The notes below the pieces were generated by a model. The model had not been told where the DNA came from and made no database searches. It was given only the letters and a program-made list of their open reading frames with translations. Positions 1-11,463 of a DNA stretch of 64,000 nt are shown here, piece by piece. Each line of letters begins with the position of its first letter. Position 1 is the first letter of the stretch. The stretch comes from Datisca glomerata (Eukaryota; Streptophyta; Magnoliopsida; Cucurbitales; Datiscaceae), in NCBI GenBank assembly GCA_003255025.1, contig QANY01012000.1:372001-436000 (forward strand). The letters are read 5' to 3'. The position numbers were made by a program, and so were the translations under genes.

Positions 1-470
1 AGCCCCGTGACAAAATTTTGTAACCATATTTTGTGATTGGACGCCTCATAACATGCTATGAATTCTACTACCATGGTAGAAGAGGCTATAAGAGACTGTT
101 TAGCACTCTCCCAAGAGACAACACCTCCAACTAGTAGAAAAATATAGCCTTACATAGGTTACATACTATCTAGGCATCCAAACAAATCAGAGTCAGTACA
201 TCCAATGATCTCAATCTAATCTAACATCCGATACGCGAGCATGTAGTCTTTTGTTCTCTGTAAATACCGCAAGACCAGCTGCTTTCCAATGGTCTGTGCC
301 AAATTGCTTAAATACGTACCCAGCATTCTAATCACGTACGTAATATCCGAACGTGTATACACATGAGCATACATCAGACTCCATACTATTAAGACTTAGG
401 GAATCTTCTGCATTTCTGTTTCCTCAAAATTATTCTTAGGGCGCTAATAGAAAAAACATGTCTCTCTTAG
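1..470 (-). pseudogene. copia RNase H domain remnant
   Basis: The minus-strand frame reads IIGCTDSDLFGCLDS, then after two stops GYIFLLVGGVVSWESAKQSL, IASSTMVVEF and ACYEASNHKIWLQNFVTG. This is the typical C-terminal RNase H of plant copia polyproteins: the first catalytic Asp in the 'GCTDSD' context and the SW-SKQ-ASSTMEAE block. Two in-frame stops lie between these blocks. The domain continues off the left edge. Confidence 0.85.
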
Positions 471-479
471 CCACAATGG

Positions 480-1215
480 TATCACCTGGTTTGTAGTCTT
501 ATACGCCATATCTTCTTATAACATTTTCAATATATCTCTTTTATGATAATCTAAGAATATCTCGAGAATGATCTCGGTGTATTTGGATCCCTAATACAAA
601 AAGTGGCGTCAACAAGATCTTTCATCTCAAAATTCTTAGCTAGTTACTCTTGGTGTCGTATAATAAGCCTATATCGTTGCCGGCAAGCAAGATGTCAACC
701 ACATATAAAACCATACAAATATGCTTGCTTCCACAAAACTTATGATATACAATCATCGACAAAGTCATCTCAAAATCGAACGAGATGATCACCTAATGAA
801 ACTTGAAATACCATTGTTAAGATGTTTATTTGAGTCCATAGATGGATTTCTTAAGTTTGCAAACCATATTCGTTAGGTCTCCTAACACAATATTTTCTGG
901 TTACACCATATAAATCATCTCTTCAATGTCACCATTAAGAAACATTATCTTTACATCCATCTGATGTAGCTCAAGATTGAAATGCGCCACCAATGTTATT
1001 AAAATTCTAAAAGAGTCTTTTTATACTCAATGTTTTCTTTCTGTGTAAAGCCATTTGCGACTAGACGAGCCTCGCATCTTTTCACATTACCTTTTGATTC
1101 CCTCTTGGTCTTACAAATCCATTTGCAACCAATAGGTTTCGTACCTTCTTGTAATAGGACAAGATCCCACATGTCATTGTCCTTCATGGACTTTTCATGG
1201 CTTGACAAAAGTTGA
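480..1215 (-). pseudogene. copia reverse transcriptase remnant
   Basis: An open stretch at 999-1208 (minus) contains MWDLVLLQEGTKPIGCKWIC followed by KTKRESKGNVKRCEARLVAN and GFTQKENIEYKKT. This is the conserved N-terminal block of copia RT (W-LV-LP-G-KPIGCKWV-K-K; ARLVAKGF-Q-GIDY-ETF). Downstream to about 480 the frame is broken and the catalytic YVDD region is not intact. It lies between the integrase remnant and the RNase H remnant, in the usual copia order. Confidence 0.85.
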
Positions 1216-1559
1216 TCGGGTCATTTTCCATCACACCAATGGCAACCTCATGCTCTTGGAGAAATACAATGTAATCATGTGACACTGCACTTCTCCTCTC
1301 TTTAGTGGATCTCCTTAATGACATATGTTCTTGAGGTGCTAGAGTTTGTTATTCTGGAACAATTTCTTAAATGAGAGGTTCTCTGATATTGTTTTGATGT
1401 GTTCTGTCATAAGCAATGTCAGGGACGCGATCCTAATCAGTGCTAACAACACCTATGGGAATATCAACATATTCCTTCTGAAAAACAAAATCCCAACTGT
1501 ATCTCCTCCGTAAACTCGACATCCTCAAAGAATCGGGCATTTCTCGTCTGAAAATTGAC

Positions 1560-2330
1560 CTTGATCATAAAATGTGTACCTCTTGGATCTTTCAAAATAT
1601 CCAATAAAATAGAAACTCACCATTCTTAAATCTAGTTTATTCTCATTAGGCCTATAAGACCTTGTCTCAGCTGAACATCCTCAAATGTGCAAATGCTTTA
1701 GACTAGATTTCTTACCGGTCCAAAGCTCATATGGGGTTTTGGCATCACTTTAGTCAGAACTTTGTTAAGGATATACGCTGCAGTCTTAAGCGCTTCACCT
1801 CAGAGTGATTCTATTAAGGTAGAATAACTAATCATACTCCTCACCATATCTTTACACGTCTGTTTCATCTTTCAGCAACACCATTCATAGTAGTTGAACC
1901 TAGCATAGTGTATTGTGGGACAACACCATATTCCTCTAAGAATTTAGCAAAAGGTCATGGACGTGAACCATTATATCGACCTAGTACTCACCACCATGGT
2001 CAGATCTGAGGCTTTTTATCCTTCTTTTGAGTTGATTCTCAACTTCAGCATCAAAATTTTTGAACACGTCCAATGACTATGACTTTTCATGAATGTGATA
2101 TAAGTAGCCATATCTAGAAAAATTATCTATGAACGTATAGTTCTAATTAACACAAACTTATATGTATGTATAATTTCTAAGACGTCATGAGTCATGTTGG
2201 CTTCAAATGTCATTTTATTGATTTGTTTACCCTTTGTACAATTAAGACAAACATCAAAGTCTATGAAATTTAAGGGAACGAGAATTTTGTCTGACACAAG
2301 TCTCATTATTTTCTGTCTCGAGATATGATA
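1560..2330 (-). pseudogene. copia integrase / GAG-pre-integrase remnant
   Basis: Minus-strand translation of about 1700-1850 gives GEALKTAAYILNKVLTKVMP followed by PHMSFGPVRNL, matching the C-terminal part of copia integrase (W-EAL-TA-Y-LNR-P-K-----P-E-W-G-KP). Around 2240-2270 it gives LNCTKGKQ, like the zinc-binding pre-integrase segment (C---C--GK). Numerous stops separate the pieces. Confidence 0.75.
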
Positions 2331-4028
2331 TAATCTCTTGTGCCATAACGCAACTAAATTCTCATTGGTTAATTTTCTTTTAGTACCTTATGTACTTACT
2401 TGCAGGAATCCCTTAATTGAAGTAATTGTATTAAGTAAATAAATATTATCGTAACCTGACAAATAACTGGAGCCAACAGAATTTGAATCATGAAACAAAT
2501 CATAGTTTTCATCTACAAATGAACAAACATAACAAAAGTGTACAATTTTATGTCTTTTCGTTCTTGACAAACCTCTTTACAATATCTGCAAGAAAATCCT
2601 TGATCGTAGTAATCTTTTTAGATATAGTGGTCCTGAGTGTTTCTAGAATGGTTTTCTTTATGATCAGCATGCACATACGATTTGATTTCTCTCATCTTTC
2701 TATATCCCTCTTTTCATCAGGGGTAATCTGATCTGTAAGAGGTGAAAGAGGATCAATCATTAATGCAAGATCAAGATTCATAACTTCAAGAACTGTAAAG
2801 AGATTATCTTTCTAGGACTTAAAACTTGAGCCATTCAATACTTTATTTACTTGATGTATGCATTAGCTTGAGTAATAACTTAATAGAGAACAATTAATCA
2901 ACTTACAAGTTCACATAAATCTCAAAGAATAATAATAAATTCAAACAAAAGCAAATCTCATCTCAAGACATCGGACACTCCATTAATATTTTGACTTTGG
3001 CCAAAATTATTAACTTCTAAGTGATGTCTTGGTATAGTAATCAAACACTGATGATAAAGAACATATTGAACAAAAAACATTCATTTGGGCTGATTTATTG
3101 TTCACATGTAAAACTGAATAATCATCACGTATTCATTATCACAGAATCATGTGTAATTATGTAAAATATTTTCCTTCCTTTGGGCTGGTAAATATTCACA
3201 TAAGTTACACATACACACAACCTTTTATATTCTAATATGAAATTAATTTCCATAAGAGATGTCACTTTGGCGACACGTGTTTCAACTAGTTCATCTTAGA
3301 ATATATAACATACTAATGTTTGAATCTAAAATTATACTGAATTTAAACCTTAAACTAATTGATAAGCAATTAATTTTACGATCATTACAATTTTTTTGAA
3401 ATTATTTTTAAAAAATCATAAAAATTCAAAACAAATTATATCGATCATCCTTAAATTTTTTTAAAAATTATTTTAACCAAAAACTGAAATCAAAATAATT
3501 TATCTGAAAATGCTTAAATTAAAAATTAATTTTATGATTCCTAAAATTAATTTAATTAATTGATCCATAAATTAATCTCAAATTAATTTACTCCATAAAA
3601 ACGTTTTTTATATTGACGACTGAAAAAGTAATTTAATTATTTTTATTATTATTTTTTAAATAATAGACAATGGCTGAAAAAATAATTTTAAAAAAAAATT
3701 GATATCCTTAGTTGCTATTTTTTTAAAAAAAAAACTTTATAGCTTGCCACCCAACCTAGTCACCAGCATGAGGAGGCCCGTGTCTTGCCGGCGTGGCCGG
3801 AGAGCCGTGCCAGTTCACCCGACTGCCGGCGGTAGGCCGGTGACGTTAATCCAAAAAATAATAAATCCAAGAATATCAATAGAAAAATTACATTCTCAAA
3901 TCTAATAATTCTAGCATACAATTATCAAATTTAATAACTCTGAAATATATACATTTAAAGACGTATAGTCAGGATCTAGACTCAAAATCTGATTCTTAAT
4001 GACTCAACATGAATTATTTTGATACCAC

Positions 4029-4215
4029 TTGTTAGATAAAATTATTTTCAGTATAAACTGTATCTCAAATAAAACTCAAGAACTCATGTTTAACACACCA
4101 AGAATCAAATAATTGTAAAGCGGAAGCATACCTAAATCCATATCATAGATCACAATTTAGAGTCGATCGGTTGAGCTTCCAGATCTACATGATTCCATTA
4201 AAGATCGGGCTTTTA
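4029..4215 (-). repeat. Copia LTR, 3' end, minus orientation (left arm of inverted pair)
   Basis: On the minus strand this ends in ATCTAACA directly before the primer site, as expected for a 5' LTR. Its reverse complement aligns with about 4900-5092 of the plus strand. Shared words include GTAGATCTGGAAG, TTTGATTCTTGGTGTGTT and TTTATAC(T/C)GAAA. The similarity fades beyond about 4215, so the full length is not visible. Confidence 0.75.
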
Positions 4216-4599
4216 TTCTCAATCCTTCTCACATCCTTACTGCATTTTATTTTGAACAGAAAAATATTATGTTCCAAAACTTTTACCTCTATGCCCCAAC
4301 TTTTCCTTAAAATATTTGCTAGCTGTTGAGTTAATTTGACAGCCTGTAATTAGTTTTCCTACTAACCAAGTCTCTTGTTTTTGTTATTATTCTTGTAACA
4401 GGTCTTCGAGGTCTACCAGATTGTCGAAACCTTCGGAAAGGTCCTATATATTGCCGTGAGATAGGGCTATATATGTTAATCAATATTGTACCAAGATTAC
4501 ATTGAAAAGATCATCAACTAGGACAGCTTCGGATTTTCTTGATGTGTAAATCAGATATGAATGTATTAGCAACAAAAGAGAAGTAGATATTGGATCCTT

Positions 4600-5092
4600 A
4601 ATTTAACATTGGACTTATGTGTAAAATAATTATGTGTTGCAGACTATCAAATAAATGTAAACCCAATTAAAAGTGATCAACTAAGCTTTGTATAATTTAA
4701 GTTTTAATGTATCTCATAGGTTGTGAACACTTTAATGTGTAGAGACTTTATGGTCATTTCTATTTTTATGATGGGCTAAAATAAAAATATCAAAAGATGA
4801 ACTATCTATAAGTGGTTATGGTCTCCAAGTAACACGATAATGAAAAACCATTCTATTATCCCTAATATTTCATCGTTAGAGAGAAAGCTGAGAAGCTTGA
4901 TCAAATGAGACTCTCAGATAGAGAATCACGTAGATCTGGAAGGCCAACCGCTCGGCTCTAAACAACGATCCATCGTCATGGATTCAGGTATATTTTCGCT
5001 CTATATTGATTTGATTCTTGGTGTGTTCAGCATTAGATCTTGGGGTTTTTATTGAGATATGGTTTATACCGAAATAGATTTTGAATCTAATA
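4600..5092 (+). repeat. Copia LTR, plus orientation (right arm of inverted pair)
   Basis: This arm ends in TTGAATCTAATA and is followed at once by a primer site for initiator tRNA-Met. Its last 190 bp match the LTR arm at 4029-4215 in inverted orientation. The left border is approximate; copia-LTR-like sequence such as TTGGACTTATGTGTAAAATA begins near 4611. The following leader (5107-5400) contains a GC-rich patch homologous to the one at 3765-3845. Confidence 0.65.
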
Positions 5093-5094
5093 AG

Positions 5095-5106
5095 TGGTAT
5101 CAGAGC
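5095..5106 (+). other. Retrotransposon primer binding site (initiator tRNA-Met)
   Basis: TGGTATCAGAGC is complementary to the 3' end of plant initiator tRNA-Met, the standard primer for copia reverse transcription. It lies 3 bp after the end of the plus-oriented LTR. The equivalent site of the minus element at about 4016-4026 is decayed to TGGTATCAAAA. Confidence 0.9.
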
Positions 5107-5403
5107 AATTCATGTTGAATCATTGAGAATCGATCTATAAATTTATATCCATGATTATATGTGTTTATATTTTGGAATTATTGAATTTGATAATTGTTTG
5201 ACAATTTATTAGATTTGAGAAGAGTGTTTTTTTTCTACGGATTTTTCTGTATTTTTATATGTATTTGATGCAATTTAGAATGTCGTCGGTCGTTGTTAAC
5301 GACTGACGACGGAAGGACATCGGCTAGGATGGAAAGCCGCGTTGTCTGAGGAGGCTATGGCCTTGGTCGCGGTTGTCCGGGAAGGAAAGCCCAATTCGAC
5401 CTG

Positions 5404-5522
5404 ATTTTATCTTTACAAAAATTACATATAATCCATTTTAAAAAATTAAAATTTAAAATCACATTTATCTTTTAAATCAGTTTTACAAAAATGCTCCTCT
5501 ACGAAAGGGTTAGGGTATTACA
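5404..5522 (-). repeat. Terminal fragment of the TGTAAT..TCCCGA LTR family
   Basis: Read in reverse complement, this fragment starts TGTAATACCCTAACCC and matches the first 110 bp of the intact LTR at 50629. Shared words are GAGCATTTTTGTAAAA (here with one change), TGATTT(A/C)AAAGAT and TTTTAAA. Only the start of the LTR remains; the rest is cut at about 5404. Confidence 0.65.
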
Positions 5523-5732
5523 ATTTACAAGTCATAAATGACTCTTGGTTAAATACTTTGTTCCCATGAGCTGAATTACATAGGATTCATAAACTAAGTA
5601 TTATTATACTTGTGAACCTTTTACAAGAATATGTTGCACAAGATATAAGAATAAACTATTTATTATTAATCAGAATTAAATGTCTCAATAAATATAATAG
5701 AATTTTAGTGCCTTTAGAGCACAATTCTAACA
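5523..5732 (-). repeat. 3' LTR fragment of a second minus-strand copia element
   Basis: On the minus strand an LTR start, TGTTAGAATTGTGCTCTAAA, follows directly after a polypurine tract (TAGTGGAAGATT, about 5733-5745). This is the standard copia arrangement at the 3' end. The LTR is cut after about 210 bp by the fragment at 5404-5522. Confidence 0.65.
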
Positions 5733-5745
5733 ATCTTCCACTAAC

Positions 5746-7030
5746 CTTAAAGCACGTCTACAACCAGCTTAATCCACATGTGACCTAAAGACATTTGTGG
5801 CTAAAATCTTTATAAACAGGTCTACTAGTTTCTACCGCTGAAGTAATCTAATTGAAAATTTGAATCCATATACCCAAGTGATATGAGATTCTGACCATAA
5901 TAGACAAGCACATAATTCCTCGTTCACCTAAGATACTTAAGTATATGCTTCACAGTTATCTAGTGAAATCCTCCAAGATTTAACTGATATTTACTGATTA
6001 AGCCTACTGCGAAATATACATCCGGTGTATAATATAACATGCTTAAGATTTCCCACTACCGAAAGCAAGGGATTTGTCTTCATGTTATTTATTTCATCCT
6101 ATAATATAAGACACTGACATTACATATGTTTTAAACCTAAAAGGGTAACACGCCTTTTCTTGGACTCTAGCATTGGACACTTATACAACATATTATTATA
6201 TACGCAGTTAAGGATAAACGTCTCATTCTATATTTAAGTCCTGAAAGAAATTAATTCTTAGAATGAAAACCACTTTTCCAAAATCTTTGATATCATAAAT
6301 TCAGACAAACATGATTTTATTGGTGACATTTAATTCTACATCGTTCTCGATGATAAAATGTCATCTACATAAAACACTAAGAAAATCATTATGTTTTCCT
6401 TCTTTCTTTTCTACTGACATGGCTCATTATGACCTTGATCAAAATCAAAACTTTCATTACATGATCAAACATAATATTCTAGTCCTTAATGCATCCTTAA
6501 GTCCACAATTGGACTAATGCATCGTGTATATCATAGTTTATAACCTTTAGCGAAAAATCTGAAAATTGAGCTATAAAGATATTCATTTCAAGATTGTCAT
6601 ACAAGATAACATTCTTTACATCCATTTTCCAACACTCATAAACGAGATTAGCTACAAAGAATATAATATCTTTATAGATATAAGCATGGCTATTAGTGAA
6701 AATGATATGCTATATTTAATATCCTCTCTTTAAGTATGTCATTTCTCACTAAGTCTAGCCTTGAAGATCTTGACATTGCGTCTATGTCTCGCTTCCACTT
6801 GTAGATCTTTGGCACCCAATACTTTAGGGCTTCTATGTACAAGTTTTCATACTCCATTGGAGTTCATGTAATCATTTTCATATTTCATTGCTTGGAGCCA
6901 ATGATTTACTTTACATCATTTATAATATCTATGCAGTTTCTAGGATCTGAGACATGTTCTTCTGAGATGGACTCGAAAGTCTCTCACTTGAACATGAATC
7001 TCTCATTTGGTTGTGATCATCTCCCACTCA
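5746..7030 (-). pseudogene. Second copia element: RT and RNase H remnant
   Basis: Minus-strand reading from about 6990 down gives DPRNCIDIINDV, VPKIYKWKRD, DLQVEARHRRNVKIFKARL, then EDIKYSISFSLIAMLISIKI and, after stops, GKWM and a corrupted WQMDVKTAFLNG-like block. Near 5930 it gives VKHILKYLR and TRNYVLV. These are the linker, RT and RNase H blocks of copia polyprotein in the right order, with many stops and frameshifts. The amino-terminal half is missing: at 7030 the sequence switches to the large minus-strand element. Confidence 0.8.
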
Positions 7031-7876
7031 CATGTCATGTGAAATTTTGTCTGTTCATTGGCCCTTATTAGACTGAACAGAATTTTATTCGTTGAGGTGT
7101 AATGATTTATCTTTTCTTATTCGGATGTTACGTCTCCCCATTTTTGTTCTCACGTGCTTCTTGAAAATACGTGACGCTATTTTTATGTAAATTTTTTATT
7201 GTCTGTTGTTAGGGGTGGTTTCTCTTTTTCTTTCTACCATTACGGTTACTTGTTCCCGTTCACAATGCTTTGCAGTTGTCGAGCATTTTTTTATCACTTT
7301 GATATCGGTGATGATTACTTCTTCTTCATTTACTGTTCCATCTTTTTGTTCATTTCACTACAGACTCGTTGATAAAGTTTTTCATGTTTCTTCATTTTTC
7401 ATTTTCCTTCTCTCATACATTAAGATCGGTGACATGAATGTTATATAAGAAAAATAACATAATAATTTATTGAAATGAGTTAGGAGCGTGTATACAATTT
7501 CATAATTACATCGCATGAGTTTGAGTCTGATGTTCAACATTTGTTAATAGAGTTTTTACTGTTTCCTTATTTTCTATTTCCTTCTCCCGTTTCGTACTTT
7601 CCCTTTGTACTTCCGCTTCGATCAATATGAATTATTCTGGTTGTGCAATGTTTCTTCTATTGAACTCTCTTTTGTTGTACTTCATTCAAAGACTTAACAA
7701 CATTTGGGGAACAAAATCCGGTAGTGTGTCGACTTCAAGCTTTCAAAGAAATCCATTCTTAAATGTTTATCAAACTTTTGGCTCACAGTTGTCTTGAGAA
7801 TAACTATGTTCTTTTGTGAAATATGTTCCCAAGGATAAAACTTTAATTTCTTTATGATATACATGCTTCTTCAAGA

Positions 7877-8110
7877 ACTTAGGTTCAAATAAAGAACTAT
7901 AGCCTCGTCTTCATTCTGAGAGAAGAAATTACGAACTGTCATTTTCTTTTGAGATGATGACTTAGGTTCAAATAAAGAACCATGACCCCTTTTTCATTAT
8001 GAGAAAAGGAATTACGAACTGCCTTTTTTCTTTTGAGAGTATGACTTAGGTTCAAATAAAGAACGATGACCTCTTTTTCATTTCTTTCTGAGAACGGCGT
8101 CCGTAGATAC
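7877..8110. repeat. Tandem repeat, period about 83 bp, three copies
   Basis: ACTTAGGTTCAAATAAAGAA begins at 7877, 7960 and 8044. Each copy continues with a CTC/TTTTTCATT(A/C)TGAGA segment and an ATTACGAACTG segment. Spacing is 83 and 84 bp. It is part of the noncoding interior of the large minus-strand element. Confidence 0.85.
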
Positions 8111-8339
8111 TCCCAAGGACTTAAACTCTTTCCGTTAAACCATGGCCCCATTTTTATTTACTACCGATTCATCGATAGATTTTTCCCGTTTCCTTTCCTT
8201 TCTTCCGCTTTGCACTTTTTTATTTTGTATTTCCCCATTTCTCCTTTTCGGTTTCATTTTTATGCTTTTAACTTTTTCCTTCATTTTCTCGCTTCTTTTT
8301 CCTTTACTCATGGTCTTCCTGTTCTAAAACGTTGAAGCT

Positions 8340-9030
8340 GTGGCCTTCCTTTACTTGGCCTTCTTTTCTTGGCCTAAGCTTTTCTTTACTGGCATTTCTT
8401 TACTCAGCTTTCCTTTCTTGACCTTCCTTTACTCAGCTTTCCTTTCTTTGCCTTTTTTACTTGGCTTTTCTTTATTGGCCATTCTTTACCCAGCTTTCAT
8501 TTCTTGACCTTTCTTTACTCAGCTTTCACTTCTTGACCTTTCTTTACTCAACTTTCATTTCTTGACCTTTTTTTACTAGACTTTTCTTTACTCAACTTTT
8601 CTTTTCTGCATTTCTTTACTCAAATCTGTCTTTCTTTTCACTTTTTTTACTCGACTTTTCTTGTCTCAACTTTTCTTTTCTGCCTTTCTTTACTCAACTC
8701 AGCCTTTCTTTTCACTTTTCTTTTCTCAACTTTTCTTTACTGAGTTTTTTTACTCATCTTTTCTTTTATGCTTTTCTTTACTCAGCTCAGCCTTTCTGCC
8801 TTTCTTTACTCAGCTTAACATTTCTTTTCAATTTTCTTTACTTGACTTTTCTTTACTGATCATTCTTTACCCATCTCTTTTTTCTGGATTTCTTTACTCA
8901 GCTCTTCTTTTTTGCCTTTCTTTACACAGCTCAGCCTTTCTTTTGACTTTTCTTTACTAGACTTTTCTTTACTGAACTTTTCTTTTCTGCCTTTCTTTTC
9001 TCAACTTTTCTTTACTCAGCTCAGCTTTTC
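8340..9030. repeat. Degenerate pyrimidine-rich tandem array (TTTCTTTACTCAGC units)
   Basis: About 690 bp consist of short units containing TTTCTTTACTC(A/G)(A/G)CTTTTC and TTTCTT(G/T)ACCTT, recurring roughly every 28-40 bp. The strand is almost free of purine runs. The apparent Phe/Leu/Ser-rich open frames here (e.g. 8661-8960) are products of the repeat, not genes. Confidence 0.85.
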
Positions 9031-9142
9031 TTGGAACGGATTTCTATTATGAAATTCTTCTCCTTCATTTTTTTTTTATTTTTTGAGTTGTTCGTTCTCT
9101 TTCTTCAATTCTCATCCTTTGTCCATCACGACTTATGTTTCA

Positions 9143-9364
9143 GTTCCCTTTTGAGAGTATGACTTATGTGTTGCCCCTCTCAAGGACTCACGTCCTTAGT
9201 TCCTTCTAAGAGTAATACTTATGAATTGCCCCTCCCAAGGAGTTACGCTCTTAGTTCCTTCTGAGAGTAGAACTTATGAATTGCATTTCCTAAGGACTTA
9301 CGCCCTTAGTTCCCACTCAGAGTAGGACTTCTAAATCACCCCTCCCAAGTACTTATGCATTTAG
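9143..9364. repeat. 55-bp tandem array, first segment
   Basis: GTTCC(C/T) starts units at 9143, 9199, 9254 and 9309, i.e. every 55-56 bp. A unit reads roughly GTTCCTTCTGAGAGTAG, AACTTATGAATTGCCCCTCC, CAAGGACTTACGCCCTTA. The array is interrupted by the solo LTR at 9365 and resumes at 11431, 13292 and 14218. The same unit in opposite orientation occurs at 28030-28240 in the Tat element. Confidence 0.9.
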
Positions 9365-11430
9365 TGTTAGTCGTAGCAGCGCGTGTGCGGCAGAAGCGTC
9401 TGGCGTATGGCCATTTTAAAAATTAAATTTTTAATAAAAAATGAATCTTTTAATAAAACAAATCACTAAGATAACAAAAAAAAATTTATTGCAAACACTT
9501 CTCAATCTGTCAGTATCCATTATATATTTATATATATTAAATTAACAACATACAAGGTTAGGAATCATATACCTCTTGTAGTCTAAATCAAGCGTCCTTG
9601 CAAAACCAATCGATTCTCAGTTCCTACGAAATCGTTCCAACGATCAGCAGTCTCTGAGAATCCACACCTAGATCTGCTAAGTCAATCCTTAACACACTAG
9701 GACGTGTGTGGGCACGTAGAATATTGAAGAACGTGACGATGATTCTATTAGAGATTTGATTAACTCTTAATCGAAGAAAAATCACTCCTTGAGAATTATG
9801 TTCTTCTCTCAACTCTTGATTGATGAACTGATTCTGTGATTCAACTGATTGATTGAATTAATTCATTATCTTAGGTCATCAGAATAATATTTGTATATTT
9901 TCTTAATAATGGCGTATAAGATATTTTGGGATAATTGAAATAATATTTAATTATAAAATTACCAATAGCAGTGAGACCCACTGTTATTGTACACAACTGT
10001 AGTGTCATGTGGTACTACAATAGTTCCTGTCAATCTCTGATACTCAATCAGTGATTAAAATATGACAATTACTAAATATTAAATATTTATTTTAATCAAA
10101 TTAAATATCTAAAAATTTGTTAATTCAAAATTAACATATCTGATTATTACTATCGATTAAGTTATCTGTTATTTTATAAATAACAGATTCAGCTGATCCA
10201 AATTATTATCTATTAGGAAATTAATTATCTAATTTCATAAATTATATATTTTGTCTCACTTATCGATAATTAAAAAAATTGATAATTATTTATAAATATA
10301 TATAAGTAATTCAATTAATTAATCACACATAATTATCTCATAATTATTTACTTGTCCTAGAATAAAAATTCATTTGTAAGTAAGTCTTTTTCTCATGTCC
10401 TAAAATATTCACACCCTAGACTGTGTACTACAGAGGTGACTTGGGGACCGTGGACTTATAATCCCTATAATCCTAAACTTCAATAAACTAGATTATTAAT
10501 TAAATTCTTTAATTAAATATTCTTATTTATTAATTCAATTATTACTCCACTATAAATGTGGAGTTGCACTCTTAGAGATTACATATTGTATTTACAGAGT
10601 ATTCTCATGTAGTCCGCCTATATAATCAATTCACATAGTTTTGTCCTCCAATTATTAGTTCGTAAATTAGAACTGGTCAAAATTATTATTTTACCCTTCT
10701 ACTTACCTCTTAATATTTAAGTACAATTAATCCACTAGTAAATGACTAATTTATAATTTTATTATAAATTTAAGCTCAATAACCATTCAGTTTCAGAATT
10801 AACACTTAAGGGAACCAATATACGATCAGTTAGGAAAGCTTGGATTCCAAATCTTGTAATTTCATTTTTCAGCCATCTATATCACTGAATTTTCAAAACA
10901 AAAGCCACTAACCTTTTTTCCAAAGAAACCTTAACGAGTGAATAAAAAAATTCAGTAGACATGCATATGAGTTCATGACTACTCAGGATTGACACTCATA
11001 TACATATAATCGTCGAATTGATGTGTATTAAATCTTTATGATAAATGACTCGTTGATAAAGTTATTAATTCACATCAGTCCAGTCATATATAATCTCATT
11101 ATATAAAGCACATTCACTAAAATTTCTATCCACATCAATGATCTGAATCTAGATCACATGCATTCATATTGTTTAGTGAACCGTACTAGCAAATAATTAT
11201 TAAAGATTCCATACTTTAATATGTTCTTGATAATTTTATTCATTATCTATGATCTTAATCCTCTCGTACTAATACAAGATTATAGTCTCAATAATGAATA
11301 TGAAATTTTCATATAATTATATAAATTATTCAACAATAATTTAAAAGAACAATTATAAGAAAAATATAATTTTTATTAAATTTCATATCAAAATGCCAAT
11401 ACATATGCTTTGAGGGCATAACCCCCAACA
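9365..11430 (-). mobile_element. Solo LTR of a copia-type element, minus orientation, nested in the 55-bp array
   Basis: On the minus strand it begins TGTTGGGGGTTATGCCCTCA and ends CGACTAACA, the canonical TG..CA form with the GGGRATTATGCCC start seen in long-LTR copia families (Angela-like; from memory of such starts). It is 2066 bp long and has no internal coding region or primer site. It splits one repeat unit: ..GCATTTAG on the left and CTTACTTTCTTCTGAGAG on the right, so the target duplication is at best decayed (TTTAG/CTTAC). Nothing gene-like is visible inside. Confidence 0.65.
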
Positions 11431-11463
11431 CTTACTTTCTTCTGAGAGTAAGACTTATGAATT

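Larger units (their letters stand above)
1..4028 (-). mobile_element. Decayed Ty1/copia retrotransposon, minus strand, truncated by the window start
   Basis: Read on the minus strand, this stretch carries the copia order: primer site next to an LTR (right end), gag-like AT-rich leader, integrase, reverse transcriptase, then RNase H at the left edge. Stops and frame changes are frequent, so no protein can be made. The primer site AGTGGTATC is at about 4018-4026 in reverse complement and abuts an LTR starting TGTTAG at 4029. A GC-rich patch at 3765-3845 has a counterpart in the opposite orientation at 5280-5390. The 3' LTR lies outside the window. The copia assignment rests on RT, RNase H and primer type; the family is not resolved. 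Confidence 0.85.

Noticed and set aside
3699..3905. A 68-codon frame with a GC-rich, Arg-rich middle
   Set aside because: It lies in the noncoding leader of the copia element, and its counterpart at 5280-5390 keeps no reading frame.
8066..8960. Hydrophobic Phe/Leu-rich frames resembling membrane proteins
   Set aside because: They come from pyrimidine-rich tandem repeats; there is no start context, no family and no conserved frame across units.
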